Source: Streptomyces griseus subsp. griseus
Lineage (GTDB): Bacteria > Actinomycetota > Actinomycetes > Streptomycetales > Streptomycetaceae
Reading direction: 5' to 3'
DNA length: 64,000 nt
NCBI RefSeq assembly: GCF_000720255.1
Contig: NZ_JOJE01000033.1
Coordinates: 13,627-77,626, forward strand
Shown: positions 1 through 7,435 of the stretch, piece after piece
How positions within the stretch are numbered: position 1 is the stretch's first letter
Layout of the letters: every line of letters begins with the position of its first letter
The notes under the pieces: model-generated
Database searches by the model: none
What the model saw: the letters and a program-made list of their open reading frames with translations, nothing else
Told to the model about the DNA's origin: nothing
Program-made: the position numbers and the translations under genes

Positions 1-1
1 C

Positions 2-1192
2 AACGTCCTGCACCACCTGGACTCCGCCGCTCTCCCTGCCGGTCAGCTCCTCGTCCGCTGCAACAACCGCCGTGCCACCCGCTGCGCCGCCTGTGCCGAG
101 ACCTACCGCCGCGACACCTACCACCTGATCACCGCCGGACTGCGGGGAGGCAAGGGCACTTCGGAACGAGTAGCGACCCACCCTCGTGTCTTCGCCACGT
201 TCACCGCCCCCGGCTTCGGCCCGGTCCACAACCGCCCCTCGGGCGGCCGCGACTGCCGCTGCGGCGTTCGCCACGACGAGCAGGACCCCGCGCTGGGTAC
301 GCCCCTCGACCCGAACACGTACGACTACGAAGCGGCCGTTCTCTGGAACGCGCACGCCGGTGCCCTGTGGCGGCGCTTCTCGATCTACCTCCGTAGGGAG
401 GTCGCCAAGCGCGCCGGACTCACACAGCGGGAATTCCGGCACCATGCCCGCGTCTCCTTCGCGAAGGTGGCCGAGTACCAGAAGCGCGGTGCTGTCCACT
501 TCCACGCCGTCATTCGCCTCGACGGGCCCGAGGGAGGCGACACGTCACCTCCGGACTGGGCCACGGCGGAGCTGCTCACGGACGCCATCCGAGCCGCCGC
601 CACCTCCGCGTGCGTCGAGGGACCAGAGGTTGACGGCCGGGCGCACAGCTTCGTCTTCGGCCGCCAACTCGACGTCCGCCCGATCCGCTCCGCCGACTTC
701 GACGACGGCCAGGATCTGACCGAGCGAGCCGTAGCGGCGTACATCGCCAAGTACGCCACCAAAGGTGCCGAGACAGCAACCGGCACACTCGACCGTCCAA
801 TCCGCTTCCTCGCCGAGCTGGCTCAAGCCCGAATCACCGACCACGCCCAGCGCATGATCCGCACCACCTGGGCCCTCGGCGCGCGCCCCGAGCTGGCAGA
901 CCTCCGCCTCCGGGCCTGGGCGCACATGCTCGGCTTCCGCGGTCACTTCTCCACCAAGTCCCGCCGCTACTCCACCACCCTCGGCGCCCTCCGCGACGCC
1001 CGAGCCGACTGGCGACGTGCCCAAGCCGCGCCCACAACAGCACTGCAGGACGGCGAGACCACGCTCGTCCTCGCCCACTGGGTGTTCGCCGGCACCGGTC
1101 TCAGCCATGGCGAGACCTGGCTTGCCGCCTCTCTGGAAGCCGCCCCCGGAACGGAAGGAGAACCGACATGGACCCCCGTCGCGACGAGCTGA
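2..1192 (+). CDS. repSA: RepSA-type replication initiator of an integrative element (5' end outside window)
   Basis: This reading frame is open from the left edge of the window, so the N-terminus is missing and about 396 codons are visible. It resembles the rolling-circle initiators of pSAM2-like AICEs. A Cys-rich stretch near base 59 (RCNNRRATRCAAC) looks like a metal-binding knuckle. The HUH metal-binding motif VHFHAVIRL is at about 494-520. The nicking-tyrosine motif AYIAKYATKG follows, with candidate tyrosines at bases 740 and 752. Family members nick the double-strand origin of the excised element to start replication. The stop overlaps the start of the xis gene, giving the order repSA-xis-int typical of these elements. 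The function call is by motif; the family name is from recognition, not a search. Confidence 0.88.
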   Translation, partial: NVLHHLDSAALPAGQLLVRCNNRRATRCAACAETYRRDTYHLITAGLRGGKGTSERVATHPRVFATFTAPGFGPVHNRPSGGRDCRCGVRHDEQDPALGTPLDPNTYDYEAAVLWNAHAGALWRRFSIYLRREVAKRAGLTQREFRHHARVSFAKVAEYQKRGAVHFHAVIRLDGPEGGDTSPPDWATAELLTDAIRAAATSACVEGPEVDGRAHSFVFGRQLDVRPIRSADFDDGQDLTERAVAAYIAKYATKGAETATGTLDRPIRFLAELAQARITDHAQRMIRTTWALGARPELADLRLRAWAHMLGFRGHFSTKSRRYSTTLGALRDARADWRRAQAAPTTALQDGETTLVLAHWVFAGTGLSHGETWLAASLEAAPGTEGEPTWTPVATS

Positions 1193-1362
1193 TGACCGTT
1201 CGCCAAGTCCTGGACGAGCTGGGCGGTGTTTCGCGCCGGACGTTCTACCGCTGGCGTGAGCTGGGATACGGGCCATCAGCGTTCAAGCTGCCCAACGGGG
1301 AGCTTCGGGTGTGGCGGAGCGACTTCACCACATGGCTGCGGCAGCTGGAGGCGGCGGCGTGA
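1168..1362 (+). CDS. xis: Excisionase, AlpA/MerR-like winged-helix DNA-binding protein
   Basis: A 64-residue protein with a single helix-turn-helix of the HTH_17/AlpA type (TVRQVLDELGGVSRRTFYRW followed by LPNGELRVWRSDFTTWL). Proteins of this size and fold placed directly before a tyrosine integrase act as directionality factors: they bend DNA at the attachment site and favour excision. The ATG at 1168 follows a GGAAGGAG ribosome site and overlaps the end of repSA by 25 bases. The stop TGA overlaps the int GTG start (GTGA), so the two are probably translationally coupled. Confidence 0.9.
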   Translation: MDPRRDELMTVRQVLDELGGVSRRTFYRWRELGYGPSAFKLPNGELRVWRSDFTTWLRQLEAAA

Positions 1363-2732
1363 AGTCTCTCGACATCAAGGTCTGGGGCGTACGCAAACGC
1401 GATACCAAGACGCCCTCGTACGGCGTCCGCTGGTCCGTGGCGGGCAACGTCTTCTCCGACTCCTTCCGCACCAAGGCGCTCGCCGATCACTACCGCACGA
1501 AGCTCATGCGCGCGATGCGGGACGGCGAGGAGTTCGACACGGAGTCGGGCCTTCCAGCCTCGATGGAAGAACAGAAGTCGGCCGTTTCGTGGTACGCCTT
1601 CGCCCTCAGGTACCTCGCGATGAAGTGGCCCCATGCTGCCCCCAATACGCGAGACGGCGTCAACGAAGCGCTGACCAACGTGACGATGGAACTCCTGGAC
1701 GAGCACGCCGGACGGCCGTCCGACGAGATGATCCGCAAAGCGCTCCGCAACTGGGCGTTCGTGTTGCCTGGGCCTGATGACCGGGAAGTCCCCGACGACG
1801 TGCGGAACGTCCTGCACTGGGTGTCGAAGGCATCCCGGCCCCTGGCCGATCTCGCCGAACCTGCCACGGCGCGCGCATTACTCGATTCGCTGAAACTCAA
1901 GCTCGACGGCACGTCGGCAGCCGCTGAAACCGTGCGGCGTAAGCGTCGGACGCTCGTCAACGCCGCGAATTACGCCGTCGACCTGGGGGAGCTGCGTGAG
2001 AACCCGATCACGGCTGTCCGCTGGCAGAAGCCGAAGGTGTCCAACCAGGTGGACCCGCGCGTTGTCGCCAACCCTGAGCAGGCTCGCAATCTCCTGGCGG
2101 CCGTTTCCTACGTGGGCGGGTACCGGCGTGCCCGTGGTCGGCGCCTTGTGGGTCTGTTCGCCGCCATGTACTTCGGTGGCCTCCGGCCGGCTGAAGCCGT
2201 CGGCCTCGTCGAGACGGACCTGTCCCTCCCTATGCAGGGCTGGGGATCGGCGCTGCTTCACCGAACTCGCCCGTCGGTCGGCAAGCAGTGGACCGACTCG
2301 GGGGAGACCCACGACGACCGTGGGCTGAAGAACCGACCGACCGAGGATGTCAGGCGGGTGCCTATCCCGCCTCACCTCGTCGCCATGCTCCGCGAGCACC
2401 TGGCCACCTTCGGCACGGCGGACGATGGGCGATTGTTCTTCAGCGAGAAGGGCTCAGTCGTCCCGTCGTCGACCTACTACCGCGTGTGGCAGGAGGCCCG
2501 GCTCCTCGCGCTCCCGCCGGCAGTCGCGGCCTCCCCACTCGCGAGTCGGCCGTACGACCTCCGTCACTCGGCGCTGTCGACCTGGCTCAACGCTGGTGTC
2601 GACCCGACCGAGGTGGCTGAGCGCGCTGGCAACAGCGTGGAGGTGCTGCTGTCCCGCTACGCGAAGTGCCTCGACGGACGGCAAGACGTTGCCAACCGGC
2701 GTATCGAGGATCTGCTTCGCGAGTACGAGTGA
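1359..2732 (+). CDS. int: Tyrosine recombinase (integrase) of the AICE
   Basis: 457 residues from the GTG at 1359, chosen because it forms a GTGA overlap with xis; an upstream ATG at 1311 lies wholly inside xis. An N-terminal arm/core-binding region (residues 1-230) precedes the catalytic domain. Catalytic arginine 1 is in GGLRPAEA (R276), arginine 2 in YDLRHSALS (R402), and the nucleophile is in LLSRYAKC (Y434). The usual HxxR histidine is Tyr here and the second His is Asn (AGNS), substitutions that also occur in actinobacterial integrases. The enzyme performs site-specific integration and excision, normally at a tRNA 3' end. An in-frame TTA leucine codon at 1878-1880 (codon 174) suggests dependence on the bldA tRNA. 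Confidence 0.93.
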   Translation: MKSLDIKVWGVRKRDTKTPSYGVRWSVAGNVFSDSFRTKALADHYRTKLMRAMRDGEEFDTESGLPASMEEQKSAVSWYAFALRYLAMKWPHAAPNTRDGVNEALTNVTMELLDEHAGRPSDEMIRKALRNWAFVLPGPDDREVPDDVRNVLHWVSKASRPLADLAEPATARALLDSLKLKLDGTSAAAETVRRKRRTLVNAANYAVDLGELRENPITAVRWQKPKVSNQVDPRVVANPEQARNLLAAVSYVGGYRRARGRRLVGLFAAMYFGGLRPAEAVGLVETDLSLPMQGWGSALLHRTRPSVGKQWTDSGETHDDRGLKNRPTEDVRRVPIPPHLVAMLREHLATFGTADDGRLFFSEKGSVVPSSTYYRVWQEARLLALPPAVAASPLASRPYDLRHSALSTWLNAGVDPTEVAERAGNSVEVLLSRYAKCLDGRQDVANRRIEDLLREYE

Positions 2733-2749
2733 GCTCACTGGATGTGCCC

Positions 2750-2777
2750 GAGGCCCCTGGAGTTGTCCAGGGGCCTC
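2750..2777. terminator. Hairpin terminator between int and the convergent gene
   Basis: A perfect 12-bp stem (GAGGCCCCTGGA with its complement) closes a GTTG tetraloop 18 bases after the int stop. There is no U-tract, which is common in Streptomyces. It lies between convergent genes and could serve both. Confidence 0.7.
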
Positions 2778-2859
2778 ACTGTGATGCGATGTGCGCGGGC
2801 CGATGGACGAATAGCCCTCAGACGCTCGCGGTGAAAGTCGTGGGGCCTGATCTCTTCGC

Positions 2860-3381
2860 CTACTTGCGGACCTTCGTCAGAGCCAGCTGCACGAGCTTCA
2901 GTGCTGCCTTAACGGAATCATCGTCGCGGAGTGGGCAGTTCACGACGTACTGGTGCCCCGGTCGGACATCGCGGTAGCTGACGTGCGACTCGTTGAGATC
3001 GGTTACGTCCTCCTTGGTCAAGCGCAACGTCAGGCCACCGTTCCGGGGCTTGACGTATGCCACAGCCCCGTAGCGGCGGATGCCGGCGTCGTGCACCATC
3101 ACGTAGTCAGTGAGACCGTCCGGAGTGCGCTCGGACGTGCCTGGACCGATCTCGACATCGCCGAGGTCGACCACCCCCCGCAAGAAGTCCAGAACTCGCT
3201 TGGCGACATCTGCGCTGCGGGCTCGACCGTTTACTAGATCACTGATCTGGGCCCACTCCAGCGCGTCGACAGGTGTGTCGGTGGCAACCTCGACGGGCGC
3301 CCCCGAGTCGCTGTCCTCGTCCGTGCCGGTGAGCCGAAGGAACTCGGCGATCTCCTGCGGCGTGCCATCAATTAGGCGCAT
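2860..3381 (-). CDS. Uncharacterised protein beside the integrase
   Basis: 173 residues, not recognised. The start ATG at 3381 has a strong ribosome site (AGGGAGGG, about 5 bases away). The N-terminus is short and acidic (PQEIAEFLRLTGTDEDSD). A middle section is probably helical (DLVNGRARSADVAKRVLDFL). The C-terminal part is rich in beta-type residues, then helical and basic (LKLVQLALTKVRK). No signal peptide or membrane segment is visible. Its codons are less GC-biased than those of the core genes to the right, and it lies between int and tRNA-Arg, so it probably belongs to the mobile element or to an older insertion. A role in element control or immunity is only a guess. The upstream tandem 10-mers may control it. 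Confidence 0.75.
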   Translation of the reverse strand: MRLIDGTPQEIAEFLRLTGTDEDSDSGAPVEVATDTPVDALEWAQISDLVNGRARSADVAKRVLDFLRGVVDLGDVEIGPGTSERTPDGLTDYVMVHDAGIRRYGAVAYVKPRNGGLTLRLTKEDVTDLNESHVSYRDVRPGHQYVVNCPLRDDDSVKAALKLVQLALTKVRK

Positions 3382-3434
3382 TGATCCCTCCCTCTCAGGA
3401 ACACTTCAGGCTGTGTTCGCTGACTCAAGCTTAC

Positions 3435-3454
3435 TCACACGTGCTCACGCGTGC
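3435..3454. promoter_or_regulatory. Tandem 10-bp direct repeat upstream of the 2860-3381 gene
   Basis: On the plus strand, TCACACGTGC is followed immediately by TCACGCGTGC (9 of 10 identical). One unit per helical turn would put two protein subunits on the same DNA face. The pair lies 54-73 bases upstream of the minus-strand ATG, where an operator or an activator site would sit. The binding factor is unknown. Confidence 0.45.
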
Positions 3455-3841
3455 ACAAGCAATCGTGTGTAACTGCGTGTGCCCCGTTGGTGTGAGTCCG
3501 CGTCGCGAGTCAAAGGCGGGCTCCGCAGCGTGCGGACAAGGAAGGGGGCCTCGACTCGATCGAGTTGTTGAGCAGTGAGCTTGGCGCGGAGCTGCTGGCA
3601 GACGTGGTGAGCTCTTCAGTAATCGCTGTCTAGTTGCTTCGGTGAGCGCATAGGCGGACGCCGATCGGCCGGGGGTGCGGTTCGTGAGGTGAGCGGCGTC
3701 CCTGTCCGCGCTGGGTGCTGGCCCTGTAGGCCCCGCTTCAGCCGGCGCTTACCTGCGGCGATGCTTCAAGATCCCGTCCACGCCTCGTCCACGGATCCCG
3801 ACATACAGCCGCTCCGGGCTGCATCTGCCTGCACATACGCG
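3455..3841. other. Intergenic stretch between the mobile-element gene and tRNA-Arg
   Basis: No open frame here has a convincing ribosome site plus Streptomyces codon bias. It holds an ACTCGATCGAGT palindrome near 3554-3565 and no other clear signals. If the element is integrated in tRNA-Arg, this would be its attachment-proximal non-coding end; no copy of the tRNA 3' end was seen within it. Confidence 0.4.
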
Positions 3842-3880
3842 AAGACCCCGTCTCAGCGAAAGCGCTGATGGCGGGGTCTT
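3842..3880 (-). terminator. Hairpin downstream of tRNA-Arg
   Basis: A 9-bp outer stem (AAGACCCCG with CGGGGTCTT) encloses an inner CAGCG/CGCTG stem. It lies 17 bases past the 3' end of the minus-strand tRNA gene, the expected place for its terminator. Confidence 0.75.
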
Positions 3881-3897
3881 TGGGCACTGAATCAAGG

Positions 3898-3969
3898 TGC
3901 CCCCGGCAGGATTCGAACCTGCGCACACGGCTCCGGAGGCCGTTGCTCTATCCCCTGAGCTACGGGGGC
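3898..3969 (-). tRNA. tRNA-Arg (anticodon CCG)
   Basis: The reverse strand folds into a full cloverleaf of 72 bases including the discriminator A. The acceptor stem is GCCCCCG/CGGGGGC, the D-stem GCTC/GAGC, and the anticodon stem ACGGC/GCCGT holds loop CTCCGGA (anticodon CCG, reading CGG). The T-arm is GCAGG-TTCGAAT-CCTGC. CCA is not encoded. The 3' end points toward the AICE, the orientation expected if this tRNA is the integration target. Confidence 0.95.
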
Positions 3970-4125
3970 GTGTCGGTGGTGAGCTGTTTGCTCGCGGCGA
4001 CGGGTAGAACACTACCAGCTCTGTCGGGGTGATCAGGAACGGGTTTTGAGGTCGCCGGGAGGCCGGTGTATCGCTCGAGTGGGGTGGAAGTCGGGAAAAG
4101 CCGGACGCGGTGGCCGGGTCCGACC

Positions 4126-4131
4126 TACTCT
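4126..4131 (+). promoter_or_regulatory. -10 element of a leaderless response-regulator transcript
   Basis: TACTCT lies six bases before the GTG start at 4138 and there is no ribosome site in between. This spacing makes transcription start at or beside the initiation codon, so the mRNA is predicted to be leaderless. Confidence 0.55.
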
Positions 4132-4137
4132 CGAGTT

Positions 4138-4593
4138 GTGCCAGGCGCGTCGGGTCGGGTGCTTGTTGTGGACGACAACAAGGTCATCCGGCAGTTGATC
4201 AGGGTCAATCTCGAGCTGGAGGGCCTCGAGGTCGTGACCGCGTCCGATGGTGCCGAGTGTCTTGATGTCGTTCATCAGGTGCGGCCCGATGCCATCACCC
4301 TCGATGTTGTGATGCCTCGGCTGGACGGGCTCAGTACCGCCGCCCGGCTGCGTGCCGATCCGCGGACCCGGGCCCTGCCTCTCGCCATCGTCAGTGCTTG
4401 TACGCAGTACGAGATCGAGGCCGGGCTCGATGTAGGCGTGGATGCCTTCCTCGCCAAGCCCTTCGAGCCTGCGGAACTCGTGCGGCTCGTCAGGCAGTTG
4501 GTCGAGATGGGGCAGGGGCGTGGCGACGGGGGGAGTGGGGGTGCTCTCGGTTCGGCGGGTGAGGCGGAGCGGGCCGGGCACGCCGGCGGCTGA
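4138..4593 (+). CDS. Stand-alone CheY-like response regulator
   Basis: 151 residues from the GTG at 4138; upstream in-frame starts would lie before the predicted promoter. A receiver domain fills residues 5-125: acidic pocket VVDDN, phosphoacceptor D56 in TLDVVMPRLDG, the conserved Ser/Thr region (IVSACTQ), and lysine in FLAKPFEP. The C-terminal 25 residues are Gly/Ala-rich and have no DNA-binding domain, so output is probably by protein-protein contact. No histidine kinase is adjacent (orphan). It is divergent from tRNA-Arg and is followed by a minisatellite and then nrtL. Confidence 0.88.
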   Translation: MPGASGRVLVVDDNKVIRQLIRVNLELEGLEVVTASDGAECLDVVHQVRPDAITLDVVMPRLDGLSTAARLRADPRTRALPLAIVSACTQYEIEAGLDVGVDAFLAKPFEPAELVRLVRQLVEMGQGRGDGGSGGALGSAGEAERAGHAGG

Positions 4594-4630
4594 TCTTCCG
4601 ACTGACCGTGCCCGTCTCTGCGGCCGTTCC

Positions 4631-4761
4631 CATCGCCCGGCCTCGAAGGTGTCCGGCCACCGGTCCCGTCGCCCGGCCTCGAAGGTGTCCGGCCACCGGT
4701 CCCATCGCCCGGCCTCGAAGGCGTCCGGCGACCGGCCCCGTCGCCCGCCTCGAAGACGTCC
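4631..4761. repeat. 36-bp tandem minisatellite, about 3.6 copies
   Basis: Units begin at 4631, 4667, 4703 and (partial) 4739. Each opens with CATCGCCCGG or CGTCGCCCGG and contains CCTCGAAGG and GTCCGGCCACCGG. Units 1 and 2 differ by one base; units 3 and 4 are more diverged. The array fills the gap between the response regulator and nrtL, and the period is a multiple of three. No gene is needed to explain it; replication slippage or a DNA-binding array are possible. Confidence 0.85.
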
Positions 4762-4843
4762 CCGCTGACCTTCGCGCCACCCCAGTCTGTCCACATCCCG
4801 GACCCCACCCAAACGGGCTCGCCTACCCACCCCCCTCCTCCCC

Positions 4844-4849
4844 TACGCT
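4844..4849 (+). promoter_or_regulatory. -10 element of a leaderless nrtL transcript
   Basis: TACGCT ends six bases before the GTG at 4856, and the pyrimidine-rich sequence upstream has no ribosome site. A leaderless mRNA is predicted. Confidence 0.6.
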
Positions 4850-4855
4850 TGTCCC

Positions 4856-5851
4856 GTGACCCCCGTCGAGCTCTCGCGCACCGTGCTGCATGCCGTGCGT
4901 TGTGCTGTTGACGAGGGGGAACTGAATGTGACCGTGCCGGAACGGGTCGTGGTGGCGCCGCCGGGGCCCGGTGGGTGCGGTGACTACGCGACCAACGTCG
5001 CGCTGCAGCTCGCACGGCCCGCCGGGCAGCCTCCCCGGCGCGTTGCCGAGGTGCTTCGGCCGTACCTCGTGCGTTCGGACGGTGTCGACGGCGTCGAGAT
5101 CACCGGGCCCGGGTTTCTCAACATCCACCTCGAGCGGTTCGCGTCCTTCTCCGTCGTGCGGGAGGTGCTTGAGGAGGGGGAGCGGTACGGGCACTCCGAC
5201 GCCCTCGCCGGGCAGCTCGTCGAGTTGCGGGTGCCGTACGAGATCCGTGCCGAGGTTCTTGCCGACGCGCTGATCCGGATCGTCGGGGCGCAGGGCGGGC
5301 GGGTGGAGGTCGAGCATCGGGAGCCCGTCAATGTGCGGCCCGTGCCGGCGCCGGAGGATCCCGCCCCGCTCGGGCTGGATGCCGCCCGGTGGGCTCTTCT
5401 TCATCCCGCTCCGCACGACCGGCCGCGTATCAGTGCCGAGCACCTCGTCCAGCGGGAGAGCAACCCTCTCTTCCGGGTGCGTTACGCCCACGCCCGCACC
5501 CGGGCCGTGAGTCGCAACGCCGCCGACCTGGGCTTCACCGCTGACATCGGCTTCACTTCCGGCCCCGGCCCGGTCCACGGCGACCTCACCGCCCCCGCTC
5601 TCCTCGCCGCCCTCGCCGATCACCCCCGCGTCCTGGTCCAGGCGGCCGCGCACCGCGCGCCCCATCGCCTCGCCCGGCATCTCGTCACCGTCGCGGATGC
5701 CGCGCTCGCCGTGCTTCCCGGTGTCCTCCCGCGTGGTGAGGAGAAACCCTTGGCCGCCCACCGTGCCCGGCTCGCGCTCGCCGAAGCCGCCGGGGCGGTG
5801 CTGGCCGGCGGCCTGTCCCTGCTCGGCATCGACGCACCCGACCATCTCTGA
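4856..5851 (+). CDS. nrtL: ArgS-related anticodon-binding protein NrtL (no catalytic domain)
   Basis: 331 residues that resemble arginyl-tRNA synthetase with the Rossmann catalytic core removed. Residues 1-95 look like the ArgRS N-terminal additional domain (PGPGGCGDYATNVALQLA, then VDGVEITGPGFLNIHL). The C-terminal third starts with the DALR-type motif NPLFRVRYAHARTRAVSR. The HIGH and KMSK signatures are absent, so it cannot charge tRNA by the normal route. It starts 19 bases before lysA and lies close to tRNA-Arg(CCG). Its biochemical role is unknown: tRNA binding, a regulatory sensor or a synthetase partner are possible. The start follows from the leaderless promoter. Confidence 0.85.
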   Translation: MTPVELSRTVLHAVRCAVDEGELNVTVPERVVVAPPGPGGCGDYATNVALQLARPAGQPPRRVAEVLRPYLVRSDGVDGVEITGPGFLNIHLERFASFSVVREVLEEGERYGHSDALAGQLVELRVPYEIRAEVLADALIRIVGAQGGRVEVEHREPVNVRPVPAPEDPAPLGLDAARWALLHPAPHDRPRISAEHLVQRESNPLFRVRYAHARTRAVSRNAADLGFTADIGFTSGPGPVHGDLTAPALLAALADHPRVLVQAAAHRAPHRLARHLVTVADAALAVLPGVLPRGEEKPLAAHRARLALAEAAGAVLAGGLSLLGIDAPDHL

Positions 5852-5869
5852 GAGAACACAGATCAGACC

Positions 5870-7261
5870 ATGAGCCGATCCGCACATCCCGCCGGGCCCC
5901 GTTACGCCGACGTCATTCCCGAGGGCCACTACTCCGCTCCGCCCGCCGACCTCAACGTCCTCGACCCCAAGGTGTGGGCCCAGACCGTCACCCGGGATCC
6001 CGACGGTGTCGTCACCGTCGGCGGGCTTGCGGTCACCCGGCTCGCCGAGGAGTTCGGCACGCCGGCGTACGTCCTCGACGAGGCCGACTTCCGGGCGCGT
6101 GCCCGTGCCTGGCGCAGCGCCTTCGGGGCCGACGCTGACGTCTTCTACGCCGGCAAGGCGTTCCTCTCCCGTGCCGTCGTCCGCTGGCTGCACGAGGAGG
6201 GGCTCAACCTGGACGTCTGCTCCGGTGGTGAGCTCGCCACCGCCCTCTCCGCCGGCATGCCGGCCGACCGCATCGCCTTCCACGGCAACAACAAGTCCAG
6301 TGACGAGATCCACCGGGCGGTCAGCGCGGGCGTCGGGCGGATCGTGCTCGACTCCTTCCAGGAGATCGTCCGCGTCGCCCACATCGCCGAGTCCCTCGGC
6401 AAGCGGCAGCGCGTCCAGATCCGTATCACCGTCGGCGTCGAGGCCCACACGCACGAGTTCATCGCCACCGCGCACGAGGACCAGAAGTTCGGGATTCCGC
6501 TCGCGGGCGGGCAGGCCGCCGAGGCCGTGCGGCGGGCGCTGCAGCTGGACGGGATCGAGCTCATCGGGATCCACAGTCACATCGGGTCGCAGATCTTCGA
6601 CATGTCCGGGTTCGAGGTCGCCGCGCACCGGGTGGTCGGGCTGCTCAAGGACGTCCGGGACGAGCACGGCATCGAGTTGCCCGAGATCGACCTCGGGGGC
6701 GGGCTCGGGATCGCGTACACCAGCGACGACGATCCGCGTGAGCCGCACGAGATCGCCAAGGCGCTCACCGAGATCGTCAGCCGTGAGTGTGAGGCCGCCA
6801 AGCTGCGCACCCCGCGCATCTCCGTGGAGCCGGGGCGGGCCATCGTCGGGCCGACCGCCTTCACGCTGTACGAGGTCGGCACCATCAAGCCGCTCGACGG
6901 GCTGCGGACGTACGTCTCCGTCGACGGCGGCATGTCGGACAACATCCGTACCGCGCTGTACGACGCCGAGTACAGCGTCGCCCTCGTCTCCCGTACCTCC
7001 GACGCCGCGCCGATGCTGGCCCGGGTGGTCGGCAAGCACTGTGAGAGTGGCGACATCGTCGTGAAGGACGCGTTCCTGCCGGCCGATGTGGCACCGGGTG
7101 ACCTCATCGCCGTGCCGGCGACGGGGGCCTACTGCCGGTCGATGGCGAGCAATTACAACCACGTGCTGCGTCCGCCGGTCGTCGCCGTCAACGATGGCGA
7201 GGCCCGCGTCATCGTCCGTCGCGAGACCGAGGAGGATCTTCTGCGTCTCGACGTCGGGTGA
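5870..7261 (+). CDS. lysA: Diaminopimelate decarboxylase
   Basis: 463 residues, the usual length for the actinobacterial enzyme. It converts meso-diaminopimelate to lysine and CO2 with PLP, the last step of lysine synthesis. An alanine-racemase-type barrel carries the PLP lysine in [13 protein letters not shown], the HSHIGSQIF motif, and the phosphate-binding GGGLGIAYT. The C-terminal beta domain has the CESGDIV active-site motif and YNHVLRPP. The gene starts 19 bases after nrtL, so the two probably share a transcript. Aspartate-family genes for threonine follow. Confidence 0.97.
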   Translation: MSRSAHPAGPRYADVIPEGHYSAPPADLNVLDPKVWAQTVTRDPDGVVTVGGLAVTRLAEEFGTPAYVLDEADFRARARAWRSAFGADADVFYAGKAFLSRAVVRWLHEEGLNLDVCSGGELATALSAGMPADRIAFHGNNKSSDEIHRAVSAGVGRIVLDSFQEIVRVAHIAESLGKRQRVQIRITVGVEAHTHEFIATAHEDQKFGIPLAGGQAAEAVRRALQLDGIELIGIHSHIGSQIFDMSGFEVAAHRVVGLLKDVRDEHGIELPEIDLGGGLGIAYTSDDDPREPHEIAKALTEIVSRECEAAKLRTPRISVEPGRAIVGPTAFTLYEVGTIKPLDGLRTYVSVDGGMSDNIRTALYDAEYSVALVSRTSDAAPMLARVVGKHCESGDIVVKDAFLPADVAPGDLIAVPATGAYCRSMASNYNHVLRPPVVAVNDGEARVIVRRETEEDLLRLDVG

Positions 7262-7302
7262 GCAACCTCCAAGCGGACAGCGCCCGGAGGACAACAACAA
7301 GA

Positions 7303-7331
7303 GGGGTGGAAGATCTACGGTTTTCCACCCC
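7303..7331 (+). terminator. Hairpin after lysA / hom leader
   Basis: GGGGTGGAA pairs with TTCCACCCC across an 11-base loop, 42 bases after the lysA stop. It has no U-tract. It is either the lysA terminator or part of the hom leader. Confidence 0.55.
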
Positions 7332-7435
7332 CGCACAAATGAAATCGACGTCTCACAATCCGGACATGGGATAGAAACTCCCGTTCGGTGAGTGAGACTG
7401 GTCCCACCGTAGACGGTATGAGGAAACGAGGTCGG

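Noticed and set aside
2750..2777. Candidate attachment-site core at the int terminator
   Set aside because: It is a perfect hairpin and shares no sequence with the tRNA 3' end, so it is read as a terminator.
4033..4830. Minus-strand frame encoding 12-residue repeats over the minisatellite
   Set aside because: The repeats follow from the 36-bp tandem array; the frame is antisense to the response regulator and has no ribosome site.
4823..7336. 837-residue open frame on the minus strand
   Set aside because: It lies antisense to nrtL and lysA, whose products have clear family motifs. Long antisense frames are expected from high-GC codon bias.
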